The notes below the pieces were generated by a model. That model ran no database searches. It had not been told where the DNA came from and saw nothing but the letters and a program-made list of their open reading frames with translations. Made by a program: the position numbers and the translations under genes. Below, piece by piece: positions 21,853-31,462 of a stretch of 64,000 nt of DNA (positions are counted from its first letter, which is position 1; the number at the start of each line of letters is the position of its first letter). The DNA comes from Plumapathes pennacea (Eukaryota; Cnidaria; Anthozoa; Antipatharia; Myriopathidae): contig OZ038466.1 of NCBI GenBank assembly GCA_964036295.1, positions 12,124,001 to 12,188,000 of the forward strand. Direction: 5' to 3'.

Positions 21853-22123
21853 TACAGTCAATCCCGAAAAGGCTGTCCAGTCTAAATAATTATATAAATA
21901 TACAAATATATCTGTCACGTGACCACCTAAAACTATCGTGTTTTAAACTGGAAATACTCCAAATGCTCTTGGTTCTACCATTCTAATGACTAGCAACCAT
22001 AAAATTATATAAACATGCTGACGTTTTTCTTTGTCGTTACACGGTGTTTCTCAGTGGTCACGTGATAGATATAATTGCCTAAATATATATTTCAACTGGA
22101 CAACCTTTTCGGGATTGACTGTA
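21853..22123. mobile_element. Tc1/mariner-like MITE, 271 bp
   Basis: The inverted ends begin 'tacagtcaatcccgaaaagg' and close with the reverse complement ('ccttttcgggattgactgta'). TA is present on both flanks (21851-21852 and 22124-22125), as expected for Tc1/mariner insertions. The interior is AT-rich and holds no transposase. A partial direct repeat ('cagtggtcac' to 'atttgccta') lies just before the element (about 21807) and again inside its right half. Confidence 0.75.
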
Positions 22124-22680
22124 TAGAAATAACATACCATCTTAACGAAGTTACAGTCTACTAAAATCAAATCGGTTCCCAGTGTGCACAAGTTTGTTTT
22201 GTTTGTTTTTTGTTTGTTTTCTTTTTTGCTGGTGCCCAGGCACTAGTGCTCGGGCACCAAGTGTGAACGCGGCCTTATTCAGTCAGACATGATGTATCCA
22301 GGAAAGCTGATTATAAATAAACAACAAAATGACGACTTTCTCGTTACTGCTGAATTCAGAAGAATAAGGCAAGTGTCTGGCTCAGGCTTATGGAGCTTTC
22401 ACTGATCACTGGATGAAAAATACCAAATCGTACGAGTCTGGAGCGACTTGTTGATGTCACGCATGCGCGCTGAACGTAAACTTTAAAAAATACAAACTTT
22501 TATAATTTATCACAAAAGCAACAAGTCATCTTACGCGGACTGTAGAGTCTTCATCGACTGTGGAGTATGCATTGCAAATGAGCTTCAGAAATTCTCTTCT
22601 CCGCAGAGGCTTTTCAATTTTCGCTAGCGCGGTTACAGTATATAGCGTTTAGCGTGGGGAATGTAAAGCGCGGGGTGCCT

Positions 22681-22709
22681 GGGGGGGGGGGGGGGGGGGG
22701 ATTTTTGTG

Positions 22710-22742
<33 letters not shown>
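22681..22742. repeat. Poly-G tract and (GT)n microsatellite
   Basis: About 20 G residues (22681-22700), then 'atttttgtgcat' and roughly 14 GT repeats. Confidence 0.95.
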
Positions 22743-22743
<1 letters not shown>

Positions 22744-22952
22744 GTTTTTGGTCTTTTGTTTTCGGAAGTCGCAGCCGCGAGCCTTGGGCTGATGTTGCAC
22801 TAAAGTCGTTCATGGTCAGTAACATATCAACTCGTACGATAAGTTGAGTCCGAAACCGACGAACTGACAGCCAAGTAAAACTGGCAAAATTTGTATACTG
22901 ACATACTGCTCGATGGCAAAGAACTCAATTCCACCAAAAATCGGTAGTGTTA

Positions 22953-23336
22953 GGCCCGGTTCAGACGCCGCTCCTAACATGCGCCGAACCTAATATAAGC
23001 AATAGATTTGACCCTGGTTCGACATAGGAGCGACTGTTGACTTCAAACGGCGAACTTTTCCTGCCGCACCAAACACACAATAGTGCTTATGTTTAAGGAT
23101 ACATGTTTTTAATTCAAAATAATTTAAAATAATTCATGCAATAGGTACGGCACATGTGAAGAGCGGCGTCTGAATCAACGTCGCTCCCACGTCGGATTAT
23201 GTGACAGCGTCAGTCGAACCTAATACCGCTGCCGTACCTAATTCAAATATGCCGAACCTTGATTCAGACGCCGCTCTTCTGCCGTAATTCAAGCATTAGG
23301 TTCGGCGCATGTCAGGAGCGGCGTCTGAACCGGGCC
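22953..23336. mobile_element. PIF/Harbinger-like MITE, 384 bp
   Basis: The left end 'ggcccggttcagacgccgct' is mirrored exactly at the right end. TTA flanks both sides (22950-22952 and 23337-23339), a 3 bp target duplication typical of PIF/Harbinger. Internal 'gaacctaata' and 'gccgaacct' pieces recur in both orientations. No ORF of transposase size. Confidence 0.82.
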
Positions 23337-24399
23337 TTAGGTGATCATCACATTCCAAATCCACGCAACTTTGTTATATCATTTGTAGGTGTTTTTGAAG
23401 TATAAAGTGTTTTAAGAACTTGCAGCAACAAATTCGTTCGAGATGGTATGGAACACCTGTGAACGAAATTTAATCTGAAACTTTCGCCACTGAATCGTAG
23501 ACCACGCCGGCGCTTTGCAAGCATGATGTCATTAAAAACATTCGCTTGTCTTCAGTATCCGTAGTGTGATAGGTACATTTTCGCTCGAATCAGCTGAATC
23601 GAACTCTCGCAGGCTGATTAGGAAGTGGTTTTAGGAATCTTTCTTTGTACCTTTTTAACCGAATTAACCAAGGGTGATGTTGAAGCAAAACAATACGATA
23701 CTCCAGCCTAAAAGAGGCACCCGTTTTGCATATTTCTAGCCTGAAAAAGGTACCCCTTTCGGGCGGTGCCTCCCCGTACAGCTCAGTCCTCTATGGGGAG
23801 TATCCCCCACCCTCCCTCCCCGGGACCCGCGTATGCTATTTAACGTAAAATAAATACGAACACTATATATCCAGCTCGTGCGTAAATATCAACATGGTGA
23901 GAGCTAGATCACTTTATGACATTCTCAATATTCGGAGGCATGCCGGTTTTCGAGAGGAGGGTGCCGGAGGAAGAGAATCACGAGTGCCGTCAGCGCGAGC
24001 CGCTAGGGGTTCTGGGGGCTCCCCAAGAAATTCTTAAACCTCCGGGCTCCGAAATGAGCATTTCCTGCTTTTTCAAAGTACTTTTGAGCAAATTCAAACG
24101 ACTGCTAAAGACGAATAGTCCTCTGTCTTAGTTTTCTCCTACTTTTCTTTTATCCAGTCTGCTCAGACATACTTGCCAGAATTTCGTGTACAAAAAGAGG
24201 CAAAAGCATCAGGAAGTCCGAGTGCATGCTCCCCCGGAAATGGCTTTCCTTCAGTAGTTTTCAAATTTCTTGTTGTACATTTTTCTATTCCAATACCCCT
24301 ATACCCCCAAGCATTGAAAGAGGCTATTTTTTAAGACACCCCCTATTTTCTCATGTTCACCCCCCTCCCCCCTTCCCTCATGTACTGTGTTTGAAAAAA
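23337..24399. other. Intergenic spacer between genes D and E
   Basis: It contains a copy of the dispersed repeat with 'gggcggtgcctccccgtaca' (about 23690-23830), in which a short pyrimidine-rich block follows. A C/T-rich stretch lies at 24340-24380. No protein-coding or RNA gene is supported. Confidence 0.5.
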
Positions 24400-24470
24400 A
24401 CACCGCTGTGCACACATATGATTACGGTTAGCACTAATGATTGTGAAATTTCATCGCTTCCGGCTCATCA
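24400..24470 (+). promoter_or_regulatory. Predicted promoter of gene E, conserved among paralogs
   Basis: This aligns with the gene D block: 'caccgctgtgcacacatatg', 'tgtgaaatttcatcgcttcc' and an ETS-like CTTCCGG at 24457-24463. Relative to D, about 20 bases around the CRE-like TGACGT are missing, so the CRE is lost in this copy. Function is inferred. Confidence 0.55.
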
Positions 24471-24561
24471 GCATTTGAACAACGCATGTTCAGAATTTAG
24501 ACAACTCTTCTCGTGCTTTTCAGACTTCCAGTGCAACAACAAGCTTGACCAATCAATCAAG
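24471..24561 (+). other. Noncoding first exon of gene E (predicted)
   Basis: Family pieces 'catttgaacaacgcatgttc', 'tctcgtgcttttcag' and 'caacaacaagcttgac' are present. It ends at AAG|GTAATT, the same donor as in A, C and D, but the 'agttctcatctgat' piece is deleted. It would splice to the acceptor ending at 27344. Confidence 0.6.
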
Positions 24562-27344
24562 GTAATTACTACATGTGTGCATGTGTTTGTTTTAATTCCG
24601 AGAACATTCTTTGGGGTTTATTCTCATTTTCACCGTCTATAATTACCGCTCCATATCTGACCCTTTGTTCGAACTTCTCTAAATCGTTCATTCGTTCCCG
24701 TGGTTGCACTGATATATTTCGAAAGCAATTCCAGCAGTGAATCCGGCGAACCCATAAAATCAAGCACGGCATAATCCCCCATCGTCTCGCTCCTTAGCAG
24801 TGGCATGAGCCATTAGGGAGTTTAAGATTGGCGTATTCCGCAGCTCGTAAACCTTAAACCTCAAACCGCAAGAAGTCATACGTCAAGTCTGCCGTATTCC
24901 TGCTACGTTTTCAACACCAGAAAGCATTCCCTAGACAAGTTCAATATAAACGCAGAAATAAGCGCCTGTTATTTCAGAATTTGCTACCTATAGCAAACGG
25001 GACGTGTAAACTAGATCAAGTGACTTCTTTTGGTTTGCGGGCTGCAGCATACGGCAATCTTAAACTGCCTATTGCCTGTGAGCGGGCTTACCCGCTCGGA
25101 ATAATAAACCTACACTATAAACCGTATTAGACAATTGAGATTTAAAACTTTATAGCAACACAAACTAGGTTTGTGTCAACCCCTAGTGAGTTAGTGGGTT
25201 ATTCTTTCATGGCATAGAACATTGGTTTTATGTAGTTTTATGTGGTTCAGTTTATACAGTTGAGCGTGTTGTCCTGGGCTGTCTTGATGGCTATGTGATA
25301 CTATGTCGAAGGAATTTATCGTGTTTTTATGTCCGTTTAATCTCAAACCAAAGCAGACAACCGTAAACGAGACAGTGACGTATTGTGTACTGCGGTTGTC
25401 CAGTACTGTCGACTCGCAACGACTCTTACAAGTGAAATTATGATTGGGATGATTCACATAAATTCACGCCTTTGGTTTCTCTTAACAGTTTTCTTTAGCG
25501 TTATCGCACAAATACAAAAATGTAGCAAATCTAGAGCGGCTTATCAGACGTGACACTTGTCACGAGACTGTCACGCATACTGCAAAAGTAAAATGAATTT
25601 CTTGATTGCACAACAATAAGAGCCTGTTAGCAAAGAGGTATATACCCGAGCACTTTCTTTCTTTGTAATTCAGTGTGTTTACAAGCGGGGGAAACGACCC
25701 AGGTACCCGGGTTACCCAACTCTCGTACCCGCTTCCCCTTCCCCTCCACTTTAACGTTCACATTACCGTCCACTTTCACTCTCGTTTTCATGAATTCCAC
25801 TTTCACTCTCACGTTCACTTCGAATTCCACTTCTATTTCCACAAATCCAATTCCATCTTCAATTATTTAACTTTCACTTTCACTCAATTTCCATTTTCAC
25901 TTTCGCTTCCGGAAATTCCACTTTCAATATGTGTTTTCAAACTCGCGAGGCGACATTGTTATGTTTTTCTCTTGACGGTTCGACGTGGATGGCACTGAAC
26001 TTCCCGGCGCAAATCAGTGCTGGTTTCCTAACTCGTCGATAATAAACATCGTGGTGGATCGCGTAAAATAATTCTTCCTCCCTTGTCAGTGAGCTAAAAT
26101 ATTTTTAGCCTCCGACAAGACCTCTAATATTTCGACTTATCCCGAATTTTTGAAAGTACAACCGTCGTAGTTTACGAAAGAAAATAAGGTCTGGCGTCCT
26201 AACAAAACCTAAAAGTTGTGGCAAAATTGCAACGATTCAAAACACGAAAGGGTGAAGCGCCTAGAAGAAAAAATATAGGACATCATCTGGTCGAAGAATA
26301 TGTCGAAATCTGCCAGGATTATGGTCTACTGTAGCTGGAAATTGACGGTTGTTGATTTGCAGGTGCATTTGTAACATAATTTCACACTGCAGCTCATGAT
26401 GATCAATTGCAACCTTGATGTATCTGCCGGATGACTTTGTGGCGTCAAAATGAAAATAGTACAAAGTTATTCACGAATGATTTTGAAAAGAGACTATAAG
26501 AAGACATTTCAATTGAGTTATAGTTTACCGGTGATGCCTTTTACAGTGGATGAGAATTGATAAGAAATCTTCGAACTGCAATCCGGCATGTGTTCAGGGC
26601 TTGCGAGTCCTCTTTGTATTTGTACTTTTGGGATCAGAAAGGTCAAAGTTGGTTGTTTGATGGTTCGATCGACTCGTGAACTTGCTTTTTTAAAAGCCCT
26701 CTGATGGTCCAAAACTCCTGCACGAGGCAGTAGGTTCAAGGTTAGTTTAACTTCTTGACGATATATTTCGTTTAACACGCCGGTCTCAGGCGAAATTTTA
26801 GGTTTTCCGTGTCTTACCCTTATAAAGTCGCCACTGGGCTTGCCTTTATGACGAGGTTAGCCGAGGCTCGGAAAGAGAACGCGTGATATGCGGTTGTTCC
26901 CAGAAGACCACGCGCTGCGGAGAGGCGGGAGACATTCAGAAACGAGATGGTGCCGTGATTCGATTAGTACCCTCGCAGGGCTCGATTTTTTTCCCTTGTA
27001 AACCCGGGCTATTATTGATATTAGTTTTTCAAGTTTACCCTACCTTCCTGTAAACAGGGACTTAAAAGTTTGTTGTTTTTTTTAATCTAGTCAGCAAAAC
27101 AAATCTAGAGCGCTAATCGTGACAGATCTGCTTGTGTATACTAACACATTTTAAAGTACCTTTGAACACTTGTTACGAGACGGTCACGCACACTGCTAAA
27201 TCTGAACGTGTTTTTCAACTGCATACAGTAAGAAGTTTATTTAAAATATCTTACCATCATCTCTTCTCAATGACATTTTTAGCACGAAATGTTTTTAATC
27301 CTCAAATTAATGGCTCCGGACAATATTGTTTTTTTTTTAAACAG
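24562..27344 (+). other. Intron 1 of gene E
   Basis: Two blocks, 25518-25640 and 27098-27225, both match the intron segment of gene C near 13740-13850 ('gcaaatctagag', then 'gtgacag/act' and 'acgagac.gtcacgca'). This implies a partial internal duplication or a fused older copy. 25735-25925 is a pyrimidine-rich stretch of degenerate 'ttccactttcac' units. The remaining sequence shows no gene; short minus-strand ORFs near 26261 and 26518 have no recognised similarity. Confidence 0.6.
25735..25925. repeat. Pyrimidine-rich degenerate repeat ('ccactttcac')
   Basis: Repeated 'ttccactttcactctcac'-like hexamer mixtures produce open frames in several phases. The apparent ORFs here are low-complexity artefacts. 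Confidence 0.8.
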
Positions 27345-27360
27345 GTTCCTCACGATCGCT

Positions 27361-29679
27361 ATGGCTGCTGGGAGTATTCCAAGTCCAAAAGAGCTGGACG
27401 ATTTGTCCAAAGAAATCTGTGACTGTTGGCAGTCGTTGGGCATTCAACTTGGTGTGGAGCTGGCGAGAATAGACTGCATTTGTAATGACCACGTTCAGTT
27501 CCCCAACCTGGAAAGGAAAGCATTTGCGATGTTAAAGTCATGGTACGACAAGGGGAGCGGTTCAACTTACTGTGTTCTGTCAGAAGCTTTTAAAAAAATA
27601 GGCAAGGCCCGTCTCGCGGAGAAATACTGTGAAGCCAGCAAAAGCGAGGATGATAGTGAATACATGTGCACGGCAGAAACAGACACAAGCCACGATATCG
27701 AGCCACGCATACCAGGAACAGAAACTGAAATCCAAGAACAAGCTGACGTGTGCCAAGAACAAATTCACGACAAGGCGGTGCTAGAATATTTCTGCAAAAC
27801 TTGCCAAAAGTGTATTTGTGAGAAGAGTACCACAGAAACACACAGAAGCCACGACTTGGAGTCATGCTTACCGGGAACAGATGCTCAACTCCACGAACCA
27901 GCCGACGTGTGCCAAGAACAATTTCACGACATGGCGGTGCTAGAATATTTCTGCAAAACTTGCCAAAAGTGTATTTGTCAAAAGTGCACCATACTAACAC
28001 ACACAAGCCACGACTTTGAGTGCGTAAAAGCAGCCGCGGAGAAAGCCAAGAGACGCTTACAGGACACTGAAAATAAAGTAAAACAACAAAATGATCTCTT
28101 GGAAAAACAAACGAACAAAGATAATGACACCCGCAGAAAAATAAAGAAGCAAATCGAAGAAACTCGACAAGCTATTCAAGAAAACAGCCAAAGATTAGTG
28201 GAACTGGTAAAGCGGCACGAAAAGCAACTGTTGATAGAAGTGAACGAGTTTGAAGAAGATTCAGAAAAAAAGTTTGAAGATCAGGCAAAGAATTCGAAAC
28301 TACGTCGAGAGCTGTTAAACAGTATCACTGAGTATTTGCGCGATGTAAACCAACGAGCGGACATCGACGTTTTAAATTCTGAGTTACCTGCGATGAGCCA
28401 AACTCAAGACGTTTTTGATTCCTTGGCGAATTATCAGCCTCTCAAGACTCTTTATATTGAATACAAGCCTAACGAAGACGTGTCACGCCGTTTACATAAC
28501 TCACCGTTGGGTCGAGTTTATAACGGTTTGGCCGACCCACAGAAAACACAGATTCAAGGACTCGAAACAAACACAATTTGCAAAGGCTACCAGGCACAGC
28601 TTACTGTTGTGACAAAAGACACTGAAGACAACATCTGCTACTCGGCATCTGAACACGTGTCCGTACATATTCTGTCTCTTGCTGGAGATGAAGTGGAAAC
28701 AGAAGTTGAAGACAGAAAGGACGGGACTTACACAGTTTGTTTTACACCCAACACTGAAGGAGTGCATCACGTGACGGTGAGAGTCCGAGGCCAGTCCCCC
28801 GCCAACAGCCCGTTGGAATTTCACGTGACCGAGAGGCGACCACGTGGGTACAAAGCAGTTGCCACGTTTGGGTCACGTGGGTCAGACAAAGGACAGTTTA
28901 AGTTCCCTCATGGTATAGCAGTGAACAGAGCAGGGGAGGTAGCAGTGTCGGATGGCGAAAACCTAAGCAAAGTGCAAACGAGGCAAAGAGTGCAGATTTT
29001 TAGTGCTGATGGTCGGTTCCTAAGAGAATTTGGAACAAGAGGAAATGCGGATGGACAATTCGGGTGTCCTAGAGGACTCGCTCACAACAAGGCTGGTCAC
29101 CTTGTTGTCGCTGATAAAGACAATTCCAGAATCCAAGTGTTCAGCTCCACTGATCGTTGGATTGGCAAGTTCGGTCAGGATGTGTTGAAGCGGCCGAGAG
29201 GTGTCTCTGTCACAAGTGATGATAATATAGTGGTGTGTGACGACAGCGAGAAGACCGTGAACGTGTTTTCCCCTCAAGGAGTGCTACTCCTGCAGTTCTC
29301 GTCTGGGACTTCACCGCACTGCGCCATCTTCTGCGATGAGAAGTATTTTGTCAGTGTTGATGGTCACATGATCAAAGTATTTGATTCACGTGGTTCTCAT
29401 CTTTATGATATTGGTCAGCAGGGGAATGGGGAGGGGCAGTTTGATTATCCAGCGGGCCTTGCAATATTGACAGACGACTTGCTGATGGTGTGTGACAGAA
29501 ATAATCATCGTGTTCAGGTTGTCACGCTTGATGGGGAGTTTGTCACATCATTTGGATCTGTTGGGTCGGGGTTAGGACAGTTCATTCGTCCTAATTACAT
29601 TTCAGTGTCGCCTGACGGACGCGTGTTCGTTACTGATCGTGATAATCATCGTGTGCAGGTGTTTCAGGCTCAATATTAG
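27361..29679 (+). CDS. Gene E: intact Death - (double) B-box - coiled coil - filamin - NHL protein (772 aa)
   Basis: The single coding exon is open throughout. The start ATG is 16 bases after the acceptor (tttttaaacag) ending at 27344; the upstream in-frame ATG at 27289 is intronic. Death domain: about residues 8-90 (EICDCWQSLG, MLKSWYDKGSGSTY). A 159 bp unit encoding linker plus B-box is repeated in tandem. The first B-box has CEKST where the second has CQKCT, so it lacks one zinc-ligand cysteine; the second is complete. Coiled coil, a complete filamin/ABP280 domain (DRKDGTYTVCF, GVHHVTVRVRG) and six NHL repeats follow, ending DRDNHRVQVFQAQY. The first NHL repeat carries the insertion shared with D. 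The length difference from D (56 aa) is mainly the 53-residue duplication. No RING, so ubiquitin-ligase activity is not expected. Confidence 0.93.
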   Translation: MAAGSIPSPKELDDLSKEICDCWQSLGIQLGVELARIDCICNDHVQFPNLERKAFAMLKSWYDKGSGSTYCVLSEAFKKIGKARLAEKYCEASKSEDDSEYMCTAETDTSHDIEPRIPGTETEIQEQADVCQEQIHDKAVLEYFCKTCQKCICEKSTTETHRSHDLESCLPGTDAQLHEPADVCQEQFHDMAVLEYFCKTCQKCICQKCTILTHTSHDFECVKAAAEKAKRRLQDTENKVKQQNDLLEKQTNKDNDTRRKIKKQIEETRQAIQENSQRLVELVKRHEKQLLIEVNEFEEDSEKKFEDQAKNSKLRRELLNSITEYLRDVNQRADIDVLNSELPAMSQTQDVFDSLANYQPLKTLYIEYKPNEDVSRRLHNSPLGRVYNGLADPQKTQIQGLETNTICKGYQAQLTVVTKDTEDNICYSASEHVSVHILSLAGDEVETEVEDRKDGTYTVCFTPNTEGVHHVTVRVRGQSPANSPLEFHVTERRPRGYKAVATFGSRGSDKGQFKFPHGIAVNRAGEVAVSDGENLSKVQTRQRVQIFSADGRFLREFGTRGNADGQFGCPRGLAHNKAGHLVVADKDNSRIQVFSSTDRWIGKFGQDVLKRPRGVSVTSDDNIVVCDDSEKTVNVFSPQGVLLLQFSSGTSPHCAIFCDEKYFVSVDGHMIKVFDSRGSHLYDIGQQGNGEGQFDYPAGLAILTDDLLMVCDRNNHRVQVVTLDGEFVTSFGSVGSGLGQFIRPNYISVSPDGRVFVTDRDNHRVQVFQAQY
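27673..27990 (+). repeat. Tandem 159 bp coding duplication (B-box unit) in gene E
   Basis: Unit 1 is 27673-27831 and unit 2 is 27832-27990, each exactly 53 codons, in frame, starting at 'gaaacacacag/gacacaagccac' and ending after the B-box cysteines. The tail of a third unit (27991-28026) continues the pattern. The units are similar but not identical, so the event is not very recent. Confidence 0.9.
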
Positions 29680-29763
29680 GTCTGCGCACTTTAACGAAAG
29701 CCTTTTATTTTTCATTTTGTTTCTTAACAGTTTACCAAACAATATCCACATGATTTACTGTCT

Positions 29764-29769
29764 AATAAA
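29764..29769 (+). terminator. Candidate polyadenylation signal of gene E
   Basis: AATAAA 85 bases after the stop codon of gene E. Position fits a short 3' UTR. Confidence 0.5.
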
Positions 29770-29794
29770 TCACAAATGATTATCACTATTCCAA

Positions 29795-30028
29795 GGCCCG
29801 GTTGTTCGAAGCAAGGCTAAGCTAACTCCGGGTTAAGTCTAAACTTTGTTGCCATTTTTAAGCCTAAAAACAAATGTGTTGATCACAAAAGGACTCCGTC
29901 GCTATGTTTTGAGCAAGAACAAAAATTTTGGCTAGTCTCTGATCAAAGCTCTGCAGTTTGTAAGCCACAAACAAAGCAAAGCAAAATTTGGTTAACCCAG
30001 GGTTAGCCGGGCTTTGAACAACCCAGCC
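29795..30028. mobile_element. MITE-like element with 'ggcccggttgttcgaagc' ends
   Basis: The left end 'ggcccggttgttcgaagc' is mirrored by 'gctttgaacaacccagccc' on the right. Next to the ends are 'ctaactccgggttaagtcta' and, inverted, 'gttaacccagggttagcc'. The centre has no ORF. The same type of element is seen at 31076-31275. Target duplication is unclear. Confidence 0.65.
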
Positions 30029-30299
30029 CAGCTCTATAACTAACCTCTGTTTAAATTGCTGGTCCGTTTGTGACAAGAGGCAGGGGGCGGGGGAGAGTGA
30101 GTTTGACGGGTTGGAATTGAGGGGGGAGAGGCGTTTAATAAATGGGTCAGTTTTTCGTAATTGCGTCAATTTTTTAATGCTGTGCAGCGAGAGATTAGCG
30201 AGCGGAGTAACGGTTTATACTGATTGACAAACAATGTTATACATAACTGCGGAAAAATCTTGATTTACTTGGCCACAGTACTTTACTAGTGCTCGCGCA

Positions 30300-30602
30300 T
30301 ATGCTTGCCATAAGTGATGGCTTTTGCTGAGAGTCATGGCTTTTGTCGTGCGCCATCCATTGGCCGTGAGCTTGGGTGTCTATTGATAGATTGATTACCA
30401 TATACAAAGCTCACGGCAAATGGGATGGTTCACGGCAAAAGCCATCACTTTCAGGAAAAACCATCACTCAGGGTAAAAGTCGTCGCTCACTGCAAAATCC
30501 ATCGCTCAGAGCAAAAGCCACCACTCAAGCAAAAGCCATCGCTCACGGTAAAAGCCATCGCTCGTGGTAAAAAGCCATATCGCTCACGGCAAATGCCATT
30601 GG
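30300..30602. repeat. Degenerate tandem repeat of about 20 bp ('aaaagccatcgctcacggc')
   Basis: From about 30411 to 30600 there are some nine units of the type 'caaaagccatcgctca'. The left part (30309-30375) holds the same motif inverted ('gtgatggcttttgctgagag'). Unit length and sequence vary, and there are no unique spacers, so this is not a CRISPR array. It lies between gene E and INTS4. Confidence 0.8.
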
Positions 30603-30830
30603 GAAGGGCAAGGTACGCCTACCCCAATACCCTGTTCTTTATTCGCACCAAATGTGCAAGCTAGCATGATATAATGTTGATCAGACCATTTCAAGTCGCG
30701 TGCATTTGAAAAACCATTCCGGGTCCTTCCGTTCAAGCAGCTGGTAGGTTAGTACACGTTCACCCGGCTCAGAAAGAGGTTCATCAATACATTCACAAAC
30801 AACGTTCGGGATTACGCTCGGCAACTTGTT

Positions 30831-30941
30831 CTGCAACGAAATTTTGTGTTGCGAGTTGCGGCAACATGTTGCAAAGAGTAGAAGCCGAATCTACTTTTTG
30901 CAACATGTTGCCGCAACTCCCAACACGAAATTTTGTTGCGT
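30831..30941. repeat. Foldback with 'caacgaaattttgtgttgcg' arms
   Basis: The left arm 'caacgaaattttgtgttgcg' followed by 'gcggcaacatgttgcaaa' pairs with 'tttgcaacatgttgccgc' and 'aacacgaaattttgttg'. The loop is about 20 bases. Probably a decayed MITE. Further 'gcaactt' motifs continue to about 31015. Confidence 0.75.
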
Positions 30942-31075
30942 TCGTAGGTAGTAGTACGTGCAACACAGGCCGCAACTTGCTACGCAACTTTGTAGGACAA
31001 GTTGCAAGAAAATGTTGCCCGTATTACTTCATCTTTAGTTTTAGGATTTTGATGTAAGGGTGAGGATATCCTTCT

Positions 31076-31275
31076 GGGCCCAGTTTTTCAAAGCACGATT
31101 AGGCTAATCCTGGATTAGGTCTAAACTTTCTTGTCATTTATAAGCCTGAAAACGTGAAAAACAAGCTTACTAATCCATCTTCGAACAAAACTCGGCAGTT
31201 TATTGGGAGAGAAATCGAGAGAAAGAACTTTGTTAATCCTGGATTAGCTTAATCGACTTTCGAAAAACCGGGCCC
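31076..31275. mobile_element. MITE-like element upstream of INTS4
   Basis: The ends are 'gggcccagtttttcaaagca' and 'gactttcgaaaaaccgggcc', inverted to each other. Inner 'aatcctggattag' and inverted 'ctggattagctt' copies add to the palindrome. It ends about 130 bases upstream of the uORF of INTS4 and could overlap promoter sequence. Confidence 0.65.
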
Positions 31276-31405
31276 TGAGCCGTGTGAACGAGTGCCATCC
31301 GCGTCAAGTCTACTTCCCGGCCAACCGTTGAAAGAGCCTGTTAACGAGGTTGCTTCCCGGCGCCCTGCGCGCTCCCACACTTTGTAACCTGGCCACTTTC
31401 TCAAA

Positions 31406-31462
31406 ATGGCGGACGAACAGAGAAGTATTGACACGAACAAAAACGGGCCAAGGAAACTATGA
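31406..31462 (+). CDS. Upstream ORF of INTS4 (18 codons)
   Basis: ATG in a good context (tcaaaATGGCGG) opens an 18-codon frame whose TGA (31460-31462) overlaps the INTS4 ATG as ATGA. It is in a different frame from INTS4. Such an overlap is compatible with termination-reinitiation control, which is inference. The same ATGGCGGAC is kept in the decayed copy at 10613, but that frame ends early. Confidence 0.5.
   Translation: MADEQRSIDTNKNGPRKL

Noticed and set aside
25627-25998. Opposed ORFs rich in Val/Glu or Thr/Phe
   Set aside because: They come from the pyrimidine-rich 'ccactttcac' repeat, which is open in several frames.
30411-30602. CRISPR-like array of short repeats
   Set aside because: Units are degenerate, of variable length and without unique spacers, and the genome is eukaryotic.
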